A DNA stretch of 64,000 bases from Rosellinia necatrix. Its lineage: Eukaryota; Ascomycota; Sordariomycetes; Xylariales; Xylariaceae. The notes under the pieces were generated by a model. That model was not told where the DNA came from. It did no database searches and saw nothing but the letters and a program-made list of their open reading frames with translations. Shown here piece by piece: positions 45,703 through 57,123 of the stretch (positions are counted from its first letter, which is position 1; the number at the start of each line of letters is the position of its first letter). A program made the translations under genes and the position numbers. The DNA lies in assembly GCA_021209875.1 (NCBI GenBank), contig JAGYVD010000008.1, forward strand, positions 1,611,501 to 1,675,500, given 5' to 3'.

Positions 45703-48358
45703 ATGGCTTCTTATCCCGAAGCTAATGCAGCTGGTCCTGCGGACATCCCAACACCCGCAGCGCCCCAACAGCATCAACAGCAGCACCCTGATCAGCAACA
45801 CGAGCAGCGACACGAACACCAGCTAGAACATCAGCTAGAACATCGCCACGAACATCACCATCCCGACCACCAGTTCGACCACGAACAACAGCAACCACTA
45901 CAGCAACAGCATCAACAACAACAGCAGCACCAGCAGCAAGAACAAGAACTGCAACGCGAGCAACAACAAAACGAGCAACATCATACACACCAGCTCCCCC
46001 CGACGCCACCACACCAAGGCCCCGATCATCACCATCATCAGCACCATCATCAGCATCACCAGCACCACGACCACAGCCACGATCACGACCACGATCACGA
46101 CCACGGTCACGACCACGATCACGATCATGATCACAACCACAACCACAACCACAACCACCAACCGACAACCACAGCAGCAACTCACCCCGGACTATACGAC
46201 ACTGCAGATCTTACATCATCTGTACCCGCCACAACTGTTGCACACCATGGCCTCCAAGTCCTACAGGCCGCATCAGCGGCTCCCATATCGCCTACGAGTA
46301 ACGACTTAGCCCAGCAATATGCCCAATCTGCTGCATTGCAGATGGGCGAGCCGCAATTCTCGTCCTCGCTCGACCACCCCACCATCCCATCACCGATAGC
46401 GGCGTCGCATCCGTCGCAGAAGGTCACCCGTCTCCGTCGTGCTTGTGACATGTGTAGTCAGCGCAAAGTGAAGGTAACGTTGAACCCAATACCACTACGC
46501 GCCCACTCGTCGGGGGTTAACGGGGCTTTGTGCAGTGTGATGAGTCTGGCCCACCTTGTAAACCATGTTCGGATCTTCAAGTGGAATGTACCTTTAGGCG
46601 GGAAATGAAGCGACGTGGTCCACCGAATAAGCACGCTGAAGCAGCCCGAGCCGCGAAACGCCATCAGGTCGATAGCCTTTCGCCACTACCACACAATGCT
46701 ACCGAGGCTCTGGTACCGGTGGCTACAACTGACGGACACCTCACTCTTGATGCCGAGGCGATTGCGCCTTGGCCTGTCTTACAACTACTAGTCGACGACT
46801 TCTTCACCTACATCCATCCTCTCATGCCTTTCCCACACGAGCCGTCTTTCCGTCAGGCTTTCGTAAGCCGTGCTGATCGGACAAATCGTGAGTTTTTGGC
46901 ATTATTGGCCAGTATGGTTGGTGTCTTGGTCGCATCTTTCCCGCGTAGTGCTCGTGCACATCTTAAAGCCCAACACAGCGCGGGACTTTTCCCAACGGCG
47001 ATTACCATGATAGATCATTGCCGTTCCATTGCCCTTGAGGCAAGAGGCAGTGCTTTCATGGCAAAACAGGAGATGACCGTGGATGACGCCGCTGCCAGCT
47101 ACTTTTTGGGTTTAGCCGCCGGTTATACCTTGCAATGGAAGCCGTGTAGACGTTTCTTGGCCGAGACTATGTCCTTTTGTAGGGAGCTTGGCACCCACAG
47201 ACCGCGTGACCTATCTACCCTAGCCAGCCATTTACCTGATCTTGCGGGCGTAGTCAATGCTGCAGGAAATAAGCCAATCGACCACATTAAAGATCAGATA
47301 GGAAAGCGAATATTTTGGGTAATGGTCGCAGGTATTAGGTAAGTTACGCACATCTTCACAGGCCGAATGACAGGAGGCGCGCTAAGTCTGTTAGATCAAT
47401 GAGCCAATTGGGGGCATCTATTAATGAATTACCTCTGCCGCCGCCAACTACACAGGAACCCTACCCAGAACAACCCGTCGAGGTAGATGATGAGTATATA
47501 TTTTCTGACCAAATCTTACCGCAACCTGAGGGAACCTTCTCTCTCCTCACCGGATTTAATCGGAACATTCGTATCTACATGACAATGAATGAGCTGATTG
47601 GGGTTGAAATGTGCTACGGGATCAACTTCTTTGACTGGAGCGCTCAGAAGAACATAATCAGCAACGGTTTGGTGTCGGCGAAACAGGCGATAGAGGATCT
47701 TCCTCCGCCATTGCAGGTCGTCAAACCTGATGCTGGGCAGAACGACTCAATAGAGCTGGATCAGGCAGATTTGAAATATTGCCCACCCGCCTTCCCGGGA
47801 ACACAACCCGATAACGACGTTCGACGTGCGCTTGTCGAGCCCCTGCGACGGCGCCAGCTCCAATCCGAAATACAAAAGGCGAATATCCATGCTTCTCAGC
47901 TCGCAACACGATCTTACTTCGTCGAGCGCTATCTTAACCTTCGGGCCGCTCACCCCGAAAATATCCAAGGGGTGAAGTATGACAGGGATGACATGGTAGC
48001 TGAGGAACGGGAATTAATCGTGCAAGATTTATTTGCCGTTCTGACTTCCATCAGCCAGCGCAACCTAGAACCAAACGGACAGTCGATGATCAATAAAATT
48101 CGCCAGGTTGCTAGTACGCTAGTAGAAGGCGCCGCTGAACGCAAAGGGCCCGTCGCCATCAAAGCTGAGGACTATTTAAATCGATTTATCGAGATCCTAG
48201 TGAAATTGGAGAGATCAGGAACGGCCGCCGTAGTCGGTACCGCGACAGGCACAATGGGGCCGCAGGACGAGGAAGAAGAGCTCAGAAATTGGGCCAGCCT
48301 CCGAGACTACCAGATGCAATTTGTTTCATCCGGCGGTTTCCTCAGTGGCGATCTATAA
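45703..48358 (+). CDS. Zn2Cys6 transcription factor with His/Gln/Asp-rich N-terminal tract
   Basis: Three exons, 45703-46473, 46536-47338 and 47395-48358, give 845 residues. The zinc cluster is split by intron 1: CDMCSQRKVK, then CDESGPPCKPC and a last Cys in VECTF, with standard spacing. After the basic region, PLMPFPHEPSFRQAF, ALLASMVGVLVASFP and AASYFLGLAAGYTLQW belong to the fungal-specific middle homology region known from sugar and cell-wall-degradation regulators. Before the zinc cluster lies a tract of about 130 residues (about 24-152) made of Gln, His and Glu. It ends in alternating His-Asp and then His-Asn pairs. That part could bind divalent metals or act as an activation or condensation domain; this is inference. 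Target genes are unknown; the GH45 gene next door is a tempting but unproven candidate. Confidence 0.88.
45775..46160 (+). repeat. Coding CAN repeat (Gln/His/Asp/Asn tract)
   Basis: About 390 bases of CAR/CAY and GAY/AAY codons, ending in alternating CAC-GAC and CAC-AAC. The complementary strand is also open (Val-rich or Asp/Gly/Arg-rich frames) purely because of this composition. Confidence 0.9.
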
Positions 48359-49014
48359 TTTTGCCAGGCACCTGCCATTGTACGCACCACCTCCTTTGTG
48401 TTACTAATTGATTAATGCCTTGTGTTCGATGTACATATTATAGGGGCTGGGTCGATGGTTTAGCCTGGTCCTCAGACCACCGCGCTACCAACTGTTTTCT
48501 GTCCCGGTTAATGAATATTACGCTACCCAAATCGCGATGGCAATAAAATTGCCAAGATTGATTGTACAGACTACCACCTCACCCATTGAAGAGCCCGAAT
48601 GTGATAACGATTGCGAGGACGCGGGTGGGTATTAGGGGTTCAGGATCCAGCTTTGGTCGCCAGAGGAGAAAGGCCCCAGGTGTGTTCGTGCCCCGCTTGT
48701 GTCACGATTGGCCATGGATTCTTGATTGTCACTTCATTGCTTATTTACGAATCTGCCAAACCATACGGCTTGGAAATAATATATACAGGAAGCTGAGACG
48801 CAAGCTTAATTGAAGCTCCGCCAATTTTGGGCTCACCCAGCTAAGGCCGCCACTTGTTATCTGCATAATCGGAGGGTTATTCCGAAGGTAGCAGGACTTG
48901 GGCCCTGCAGGCAGAATCGATTTGCCGTTGGGTATACCAAACGGAGGCTCGGGTGAGCCTGTGAACCCGTACAGGCGAAACAGCATTAACCATGGTCCTC
49001 TACTACGAAGCGGC
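48359..49014. other. Convergent spacer
   Basis: It lies between the 3' ends of the regulator and the GH45 gene. A stretch at about 48445-48500 resembles part of a tRNA D-arm on the minus strand but does not fold as a tRNA. Confidence 0.5.
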
Positions 49015-49786
49015 CTAGAAGGAGCCGTCATCGTTTCTCTTGCAGCCTGAGATGGCGGTAAGCTCGGCAGGGCAGGCGACCTGCTTGAAGTTGACGTTGG
49101 GGTTGTCGGCGTTCTTAAACCAGTCAAAACGCCAGTAGCAGCCCTTGCGAAGGATCTGGGGCATGTTGCTGGCATCGCACTCGCTGCGGCTGCTGATACC
49201 ACCGTATTGCTGGCCGGGGAGGGACTGGCCGAACTCGGACGAACAGCCGTCGAAGAGACCCACGCCGCCGCCGGGCATCAGGAGATCGAAATGGTTGCTA
49301 CCCAGGTCGCCGCCTGTGTTTGTGCTCTGGACGATCATGGTCTTGCCGGCTACGGGGCCTGATGTGAAGTCCAGCCTGGAGGTTGGTTATGTTAGTCATG
49401 GGATGTTACGAAATGAGGTCATGAAAAAGGGAGGAAATTAATGCTTACTGGTAGCAAGCACAACACCAGGAGCTCTCGGAGCCACCCGAAATGGCCGTGG
49501 CCGCGAAACCGTAGGCGAGGTTGTCGTTGACGGCCCAAGGGGAGTAGTTGCTGCAGGTGTAGGCTCCGCCGCCGTCACAGCCGGACTTGGCATTGACGTC
49601 GCTGAGGGGATTGTCCGATCTGTCGCAAGTGCGCGCTGGAGATGATACGGCCGCCTTGCCGCTCCAAGCGCACGAGGGCTTGCAGCAGTCCCAGTATCGA
49701 GTCGTCACACCACTGCCTGATGCGGCGTATGCCGGAGCGGTCAAGCTGGCGGCGGCGATGAGGCCGAAGGCGGTTTTGGCGTACAT
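49015..49786 (-). CDS. GH45 endoglucanase, secreted
   Basis: Cleaves internal beta-1,4 bonds of cellulose by inversion. Two exons on the minus strand, 49786-49449 and 49375-49015, give 232 residues. A signal peptide ends at about residue 22 (AYAAS). The GH45 signature [12 protein letters not shown] starts the mature enzyme and carries one catalytic Asp (Asp33). [18 protein letters not shown] carries the other (Asp143). The spacing matches Asp10 and Asp121 of the well-studied Humicola enzyme. WCCACYQLDFTSG spans the splice. The protein stops after KRNDDGSF, so the cellulose-binding module and linker of many homologues are missing. The start was taken at the Met directly before the signal peptide, not at the open frame further upstream. 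Confidence 0.95.
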
Positions 49787-51467
49787 TATGTTTGCTCTTT
49801 TTCGAACAGTTTTACCACGGTGAGTTCTTTGCGTAAGCTCGTTGGCGGTGGTAATACAGAGATGTGATGAACGCCGTTGAAGAGCCACGGGGATCTAGCG
49901 ACTTTATACACATGTTGTCGTCTGGCCGCCTAGCCGCCTCATCTACGAGATCCTTGACGATCCGCTCTACACTATACACTCTGCAGCCCAGGTCTACCCC
50001 AGTCTTCCATGGGTGACGCCGTGCCTGTTTGGACTAGGTAGGTGCAAGGGCGAGGATGCGCAGCTAGTTGCACTAACTCAATCGATTCCGTAATTGTGCT
50101 ACAGCGTCGTCATCGGGATGAATATGCTAATCCCGCTGAGGGAACCCGGCTCCTCCGCCACCCAGCTATTTGGAGATCTTCAACCCCAAGTAACAAGAGA
50201 TGGAACGACTTCGGGTCACCTATCCGCAGAGATATGGCGAGTAGGATTCCTGATTAGCAAGATTCCTAGGCCGCACTGGGAGGCGAGCACAGCACGCGCC
50301 TTCCGAACTGAAATTGGAGGAGGGGCGGCGGCGCAGGGCACTAAGATATTCATGGAATTGGGTAACCCGGTACTGGCGTTCCGGTGGCCGGGGCCAGAAG
50401 GAGACAGAATTTAATCAACCCACCCGGGAAGGTTTCAGATCAATTGAGGATGATCCGCGGGCGGGGGTCCTCAAGCTAGAGGCTTGGACGACAGGAACCG
50501 AGGCGTGAATCATGCGAATCACGGCAACTAGAGCCGAGTCTCCGAAAGACTAGGTTGAGGTTGGTTAACCAGGCATGTATACCGAGCATATCTACAATAC
50601 AGATGCAAACGATCATTCCCTGATCATAAATAAGCATATGATTGTCAACCGCTTGATCGTCAACGATTCCTATGGTGAAGGCCGAAGATAGACTGCGATA
50701 GTGCCTATTGTAGCAAGATTAGACACCAATTCCTTGCTCAATTCGGCCCTTCGTGATCAAGGAGCGGCAACTTTGAAGTCTTGGTCTGATGTGGGTTCTG
50801 AGGTTGGCACCCTAATGGATTCTAGTTGGTGTATATATGCGCTTATCCGCTATGCAGAATACAGGGCATGATGTTTCGTTTCGATCATATCATTTTAAAA
50901 TACCAGGTAAGACGGGATCCACGGATATCCATGTCTCCACAGCCCCTCGACGGGGTCCCCTGCACACATCAACAACAAGCGACCATGCGCTACTTGGGCA
51001 CCTTGATGGCCAAAATTGCTACAATATGCTTTATACGCTTCTAGCTAAGAATCAGTGTGTGAATGGCCTCACTCATTAAACAATACAACAGACTGAATCG
51101 GCTCTTTTTTTCTTTTTTTTGTCTTTTGTCTTTTGTCTTTTCTTCTTTTCTTTCCTATTCTCATAGCAAATCCAGCGAGAAAAGGAAATGGCAATGGCGT
51201 CACCACTCTTCGGTATATTCGTAATACAGTGTCGCTTGACAGTCGTCCATGGCGTCATATATCCGATCGAACGGGCTTGAGACGTTGTGGGACTCGCTAG
51301 GTGAGTTTTCGTTGCGGTTTAAAAAGAGAGGTTACCTCTTGTTATAGTGAAGTCAATAACCATCCCTTCACACGATTTGAATTGGTGGCAAATCGATATG
51401 ATTATATTCTGAACCCAACGTCAACAGCGAATATCCTAGCATAGTTTGTACTTTTTTTGGTCACAAT
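49787..51467. other. Divergent promoter spacer, no supported gene
   Basis: 1.7 kb between the divergent GH45 and alcohol dehydrogenase genes. Short open frames near 50040-50510 and 50830-51080 show no domain. A pyrimidine-only TTTTGTC/TTCTTTT tract lies at about 51101-51155. Confidence 0.5.
49903..49908 (-). promoter_or_regulatory. TATA box of the GH45 gene
   Basis: TATAAA on the minus strand, about 120 bp before the start codon at 49786. Confidence 0.6.
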
Positions 51468-52711
51468 ATGCCTTATCCAGATGAATTCGAGGGCTTTATG
51501 ATCAATGAACTTGGCAAGTACCAAAATTTCAAAAAGCAGCACGTTGGTCTTCCCCACGTCTACTACCCACGGCACTGTATACACCAAGATACCATGCTGA
51601 AGGTGATTTGAATAATACACAGTTCAAGCCAAAGGCATTTGGCGAAAACGATATCGATATCAAAATCGAGTGCTGCGGTGTTTGCGGCTCCGACGTGCAT
51701 ACCATCACCGGCGGCTGGGGAGGCGCGCCGACTCCCCTCTGCGTGGGCCACGAAGTGGTGGGCAGGGCGGTCAAAGTGGGATCGCAGGTAAGAGAGGTCA
51801 AGGTTGGAGACCGCGTCGGTGTCGGGGCCCAGGTTTGGTCCTGCCTGGCATGCGCCCAGTGCAAAAGCGACAACGAGAACTATTGTCCGCACAAAGTCGG
51901 TGAGCAAGCCGTTGTCGTACCATAATAATCCCCCCGCGGGATGCTTACACACACGCATGTATACGCAGACACGTATGGAGCCCCCTATCCCAAGGACGTC
52001 GACCCGGACGAGACCATCAGCCAGGGGGGCTACTCGTCTCACATGCGCGCCCACGAGTACTTCGTGTTTCCCATACCGGATGCCATCCCGTCGCACCTCG
52101 CGGCACCCATGCTCTGCGCCGGCCTGACCGTGTGGGAGCCTCTGGTGCGCGCGGGCGCAGGCCCTGGCAAGCGAGTCGCCGTCGTCGGCCTCGGGGGGCT
52201 CGGCCACTTCGCTGTCATGTTTGCCAACGCACTGGGGGCCGAGGTGACGGTCATCTCTCACTCGCCCAGCAAGAAGGACGACGCCCTGGAGCTCGGCGCG
52301 AAGCACTTCGTGAGCAGCGGTGAGGAGGGTTGGGCGAGGCCGTTGGCGTTTAAATTCGACCTCGTGCTCAGCACCGCCGACGTGCTGCAGACGTCGACGC
52401 TCCAAGACTACCTCTCTACGCTCAAGATCGGCTGCAAATTCCACCAGGTCGGTCTGCCGGACGAGCCCATCAAGGAGCTCAAGCCTCAGCAGCTCATGTC
52501 CAATGCGTGCAGCATCGGCTCGAGCCACATCGGCAGCCGCACGGAATGCCTGGCCATGCTGCGGCTGGCCGCTGAGAAGAAGCTGCGCCCCATGGTCGAG
52601 ACGGTCTCTATATCTGAAAAGGGCTGTGCCGATGTCGTTGAACGTGTCAAGAACAACAAAGTTCGCTATCGCTTCGCCCTAGTCGATTACGACAAGGTAT
52701 TTGGAACCTAG
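51468..52711 (+). CDS. Zinc-dependent NADP alcohol dehydrogenase (ADH6/cinnamyl type)
   Basis: Reduces aldehydes, including branched and aromatic ones, with NADPH in the cytosol. Three exons, 51468-51542, 51623-51899 and 51969-52711, give 364 residues. Exon 1 starts MPYPDEFEGF as in yeast Adh6-like enzymes. CCGVCGSDVHT holds the catalytic zinc Cys, and GHEVVG the His-Glu pair. CLACAQCKSDNENYC holds the four structural zinc cysteines. GLGGLGHFA is the cofactor loop, and SHSPSKKDDA supports NADPH use. The C-terminus NNKVRYRFAL is typical. The first donor (GTTGGT at 51543) is weaker than usual; a GTCTAC at 51558 is an in-frame alternative that would add five residues. Confidence 0.9.
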
Positions 52712-54874
52712 GAAGGGAGTCAGTTACGAGGCTACAACCTTGTGAGCCTCTTACTACCTGGGCGGATAAGGCATAGGTAGTAAGTACCATACCGGGCAAT
52801 ACCTAAATGAAAACTATGGCTTCAATATCCTGTCTAGCCCGGACAGTCTCCGCTAGTGAAATAGTAGGCATATGAGAGATCGATGAGTATGGTTATTGAG
52901 TGTGTTGGACTATAGAAGCGGAGATGAGCTGGAAAGGCCTCATTCTCTATCTGAATGGAATGCCTCAACGTCACGGGCCTTTGACTAAACATTAGGTACC
53001 ATACTTACATCCTATTCGAACATCTTTTTTTTTTTTTTTTTTTTTACCTGCTAGCCTATGAGCTTGACCTACCTGCTTGTTACTAGCGTCGTGCACTTGC
53101 TAGGTAATTAATAATCGATCACTGTAGACAATAGCGATAGTTATACTTAAAAACATAGCAAATGTTTTCCCCACAAGGTTTTGCTAATTACTAACCGCAT
53201 ACTTACTATACACCATTCGTTCTTGCAGCTTACCACTCAATTGGCCAATAGTAACTATGATTGAGTAGCAACATTAATATTTTCCCTTTAGCTTTGCACC
53301 TTCGTTTGTAGCATATGAGAGGTGTGGGTCACAATGAGGCAAAGGAGGTGCATAGTCAGAGCATAGATTGAGTAGGCTGCAGATAACGAGTCTCAAAAGC
53401 AGCAGCATGAATAAGTAGTGTGTTGCTTAGCTGTCTGATGCGTCAATTGAGCCTCGACATAGAAATACGAAATTTGAACGGAAAGCCAAGTTATTGGGAT
53501 GAACTGCTCATACGTCATTTGGCACCTTGAAGACCCTCCTACTTAGGTACCTACCTACCTCTTACCTAATGTACAATCAGCCTCGGTGACCCCTAGGTAG
53601 GTATGTATCAGCTTTGACTGTACCCGCTACTGCAAGGTTTAGCGCTAAAGGAGTTAGATAGGCATGTACAAGTTCCAGTAGACTGCAGCCAGGCTAAATT
53701 ATGACTGAATGTATTGGTGCTTTCTCTCGGCACTACTACCTTGGGTAGGTAGTTGCCCAGAGTAGGCAGTAGGTATAGACAGAAAACGGAGTCGTGTAAC
53801 GTAGGTGAAAAGGTGTTTTTAATGACCTTTGATGTTGCACATGCCGGACAAGGTTTAGGTATGGTCTTATTTGGTGACCAGTTGGAAACTGCCTACCTAC
53901 CTACCTAGGTAGGTATGCAGTGCCCTTGGCCATTGAGCATCTCACTATGCAAGTACCTAGGTAATCTATGTGTTTTTAAAAACCTTCTGTCCTGCCAGGT
54001 ACCTGGTATCCCAAAGGAATCGTGCCCCGGTAACTATCATCACCTGGGTATTTGCTACCTACTCGCAAGGCTTATCCTACCCACTACCAAGTGCCTCTGG
54101 CTGGGTGGTTATAGGCGGGAAGCAAACGACACGGTCTATGCAATCTTTTCCAATCCCAAGGCTACGCTACCCTTATGTCCTGTACTGTATTCTTGTGCTC
54201 GCGCACCTTACTTTACGCATCATCCCATCCTACATCCTCTCCAGACTCTAGATATCGCCCTCACCCCAACCGCCAACGGAAGCCCCGCCACCGCCCGGCA
54301 TCTCTGTGCACTATCTCTGTGCACTATTTCGTGCAGGCGATGAGATTTCGCGACCAAGCATCCTAACCTAACTCGAGCTTGTTCAATAATTATACAATAG
54401 GGAATTACTGGGTATTCTATCAATCCACCCGCCTCCACCTCCACGGGCGATCCACAAGCAATCTACAGGTAATCCATAGGCAGCACACGGGCAGTACCAG
54501 GCAAGCGGTAGGTAGGTAGCTAGCACACCTAGTTATCTACAGCAAACAAACAAGCCTTGTCGGCGATCCACTCGTGCCAAGAGCGCGCTATTGCCGACTT
54601 AGCCAACGGCTCCCAAGGCGGCTGAGATTATCATCCTTGAAAGGAGAGCAGCGGAAAAGTGGTCAACTTGCAATCCGACATTGACATTGACCCCAACTCC
54701 TGTCCGATTACAGCATACGTCGCCCATAACCAGTCCCAGACCTACCACTCGTGGCACAGACCTCGGGCGCACAGGCCGTCCCCCGAACCATCGCTCGATT
54801 TATCCCGACACGCGCCGAAACCCTCAGCACCGACGTCCCTCCCCCAGCCACTAGATAAGCATCTGTACACGAAC
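52712..54874. repeat. 2.2-kb spacer rich in ACCTAGGT motifs
   Basis: No gene is supported. TAGGTAGG/CCTACCTA clusters lie at 53541-53606, 53738-53766 and 53889-53921, with more near 54505. A T21 run lies at 53025-53045. The last 215 bases are an in-frame open extension of the VPS74 frame, judged to be 5' untranslated leader. Confidence 0.6.
53025..53045. repeat. Poly-T tract (21 T)
   Basis: An uninterrupted thymine run in the spacer downstream of the alcohol dehydrogenase gene. Confidence 0.95.
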
Positions 54875-56213
54875 ATGTCGTCGGGATTGACGAGGCGCCG
54901 TGGCGGCGGCGGCGGCAACGCGAACGACGGCGAGTCTAGTAACGGGGCCAGCCGTTCCCATTCCTCGGCTGGCGCCCGCGACAATGGCCCCGAGACCAGT
55001 TACGAGAATAGCGAAAATGGCCATAAGATAGCGTTCGACCCACGCGATATCAGCGAAAGTGCCGAGAGAAGCAAGCAGCCCAAACTCACACTGATGGATG
55101 AGGTCGTGCTACTGGGGCTCAAAGATAAGCAGGTAAGCATACATGCGCCATTGAAAGGCCATTCCAAGGGACAAACGTCCTGCCTACGCAGCGGTAGCAA
55201 CAGCAACAACAACAACAACAACAACAATCACGACATAGTACACAGGACACTACCCGGAGTCTACGATGCTGATGGCCTTTTCGATAGGGGTACCTGTCCT
55301 TTTGGAACGATAATATTAGCTACGCCTTGCGAGGCTGCATCGTCATAGAGCTCGCCTTCCGGGGCCGCATCAGCATGCAAAAGGACCCATCTCGGCGGCG
55401 GTTTCCTCCAGCCGATCGCATAATCGAAGTCATCGATGATACACTCACAGGCGAGGTGCTGCTCGATGAGGCATTGAAGATGATGAAGCAGAGCGAGAAG
55501 ATGAGTGTCGGTACCTGGATTGATTTGATGAGTGGTATGTCTACTGTTGTCTGCGCCCCCCCTAACGTGCCTCTCCAAATATCCTAGCTAATCCTCCTTG
55601 CGACGATAGGCGAGACTTGGAATCTGATGAAGATCGGCTATCAATTAAAACAGGTCCGGGAGCGGCTCTGCAAAGGCCTAGTCGACAAAGGCATCTTGCG
55701 AACCGAGAAGCGCAACTTCCTCCTATTCGATATGGCCACACACCCTGTGGCTGATGGCGGTGCCAAAGACGAGATTCGGCGGCGCGTTAGAAACGTCCTC
55801 ACTCAACGCACCGTCGTTCTCCCCGATACGCAGTTCCTCCCCGATAACCTCGAGTTCCGATACACTCGCACAATCGCTATGATCTGTGCCGCCTATGCTG
55901 CCAACGTACTAGAGAATGCTCTGACTACATTGGGTCATGAGGCTCGCGAACGCGCCTTCACCCAGACAGACGAGCTTCTTGCTGAATACTCACAGTGGCC
56001 CTTTGGTCGGAAGCCGAGTTCTACGGGCATCGGTTCAAACATCCCTCAAGTTGTCACCGAGGTAGGTTTTCTATAATAGAAATTAATTGTTGTGCTATTG
56101 CTGACACCGCCATTCTGTAACAGGAGGTCAATGGCGCTAAAGACAAGGAGCTCCAACTCGAGGTTGTTGCTGCATGCCTAAGCGTCTTTACTCGCCTCGA
56201 TTCGTTACTGTAG
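54875..56213 (+). CDS. VPS74: Golgi phosphoprotein 3 homologue, PI4P-binding glycosyltransferase sorter
   Basis: Binds phosphatidylinositol-4-phosphate and retrieves glycosyltransferases by COPI vesicles, keeping them in the Golgi. Four exons: 54875-55132, 55288-55534, 55610-56061 and 56124-56213, giving 348 residues. The family sequence is strong: [16 protein letters not shown] joined to [70 protein letters not shown], and [15 protein letters not shown]. The C-terminus is [10 protein letters not shown]. The [11 protein letters not shown] basic, Gly-rich N-terminus is usual for fungal forms. The start was set at the ATG before SSGLTRRRG; the frame is open further upstream but that part looks like leader. 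The first intron holds an AAC repeat, and every splice restores a conserved motif. Confidence 0.95.
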
Positions 56214-57123
56214 AGTTGATTCTACCAACATCAACACAACATCGATCTCCATTACTGCCCTCCCTCCACCAGAATGGAAATGAACAAACACCTACACACC
56301 CGCTAAATATACTTTCACTTATAACACAACTATTCCAAGGAAAGCTACGGTCACAGTGGCTTTCCCGCACGCGTACCAACAAAAGAGCAGCTGTTTTCGA
56401 AATACTTTGATTAATGAGGGGACGGGGCACATGAGAAAGAGGATTGACTACATCTGGTCAGACGTGCAGACAATTGCGTGATAATCAACGAACAACCTGC
56501 TTGGTAGATGTACGGATGGATGGATAGACGAATTTTCATAAGGCACGATTGAGCCGGTGGACACGAATGGCCCGGCTGAAAAGGAAGGAAGACGAATTCA
56601 CACGCCCCGCTCGCCACCCCGCGGTGCAGGAATCTGCCCAAGGAATAAGGTCTAGGCACAGAGGAAGGGAAGCCTGGGGCTTTACAAAAAAGGCGGGAGG
56701 GAACAACAACGCGGAGGGGGTTCTCGCTGCCGGCGGTTTGATTTTGTTGACTAGGGCTGGGCTGGGCTAGGCTAGGCTAGGCTAGGTTTGGCTGTTCTGT
56801 ATCGTCGGCAACTCTCGCCATGTCAATGATTTATCAGAGCAATCTTTTTTATTTTATTTTTTCGACTTGACCATGCCCTTTTTGTTCATCGTTGTGTTGT
56901 ACTACCTAGTTTAAACATTATGGAATATACCAAAGTGCTTGCCCTTCTCCCTCCCTCTACTACACTCACTAGGACCCATTTTCGGGATGTGCGAGGAGGC
57001 CCGGGGATAATACCTTGTTCCAGTTTCAGGCGATTCTCTCTGTTTTATTATTCGATGTTTATTATTATTTATTAATTTAATTTAATTTATTCATTCATTC
57101 ATTCCCCTCCTCCCTCCCCCCCA
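56214..57123. other. Convergent spacer
   Basis: It lies between the 3' ends of VPS74 and RPAP1. A GGCTA/GGCTG pentamer repeat lies at 56755-56787. An AT-rich ATTTATT tract (57053-57105) precedes the RPAP1 stop codon. No gene is visible. Confidence 0.55.
56755..56787. repeat. GGCTA/GGCTG pentamer repeat
   Basis: Six to seven GGCTR-type pentamers in a row. Confidence 0.85.

Noticed and set aside
45722..46185. Antisense frames opposite the His/Gln tract
   Set aside because: Low-complexity shadows of the CAN-codon repeat on the coding strand.
48440..48505. tRNA-like segment (AGTTGGTAGCGC on the minus strand)
   Set aside because: The D stem partner is missing, and no T-arm or acceptor pairing can be formed; at most a degenerate fragment.
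54659..54874. In-frame upstream extension of the VPS74 frame
   Set aside because: It starts with a non-ATG codon and has no family similarity; the ATG at 54875 gives the usual N-terminus.
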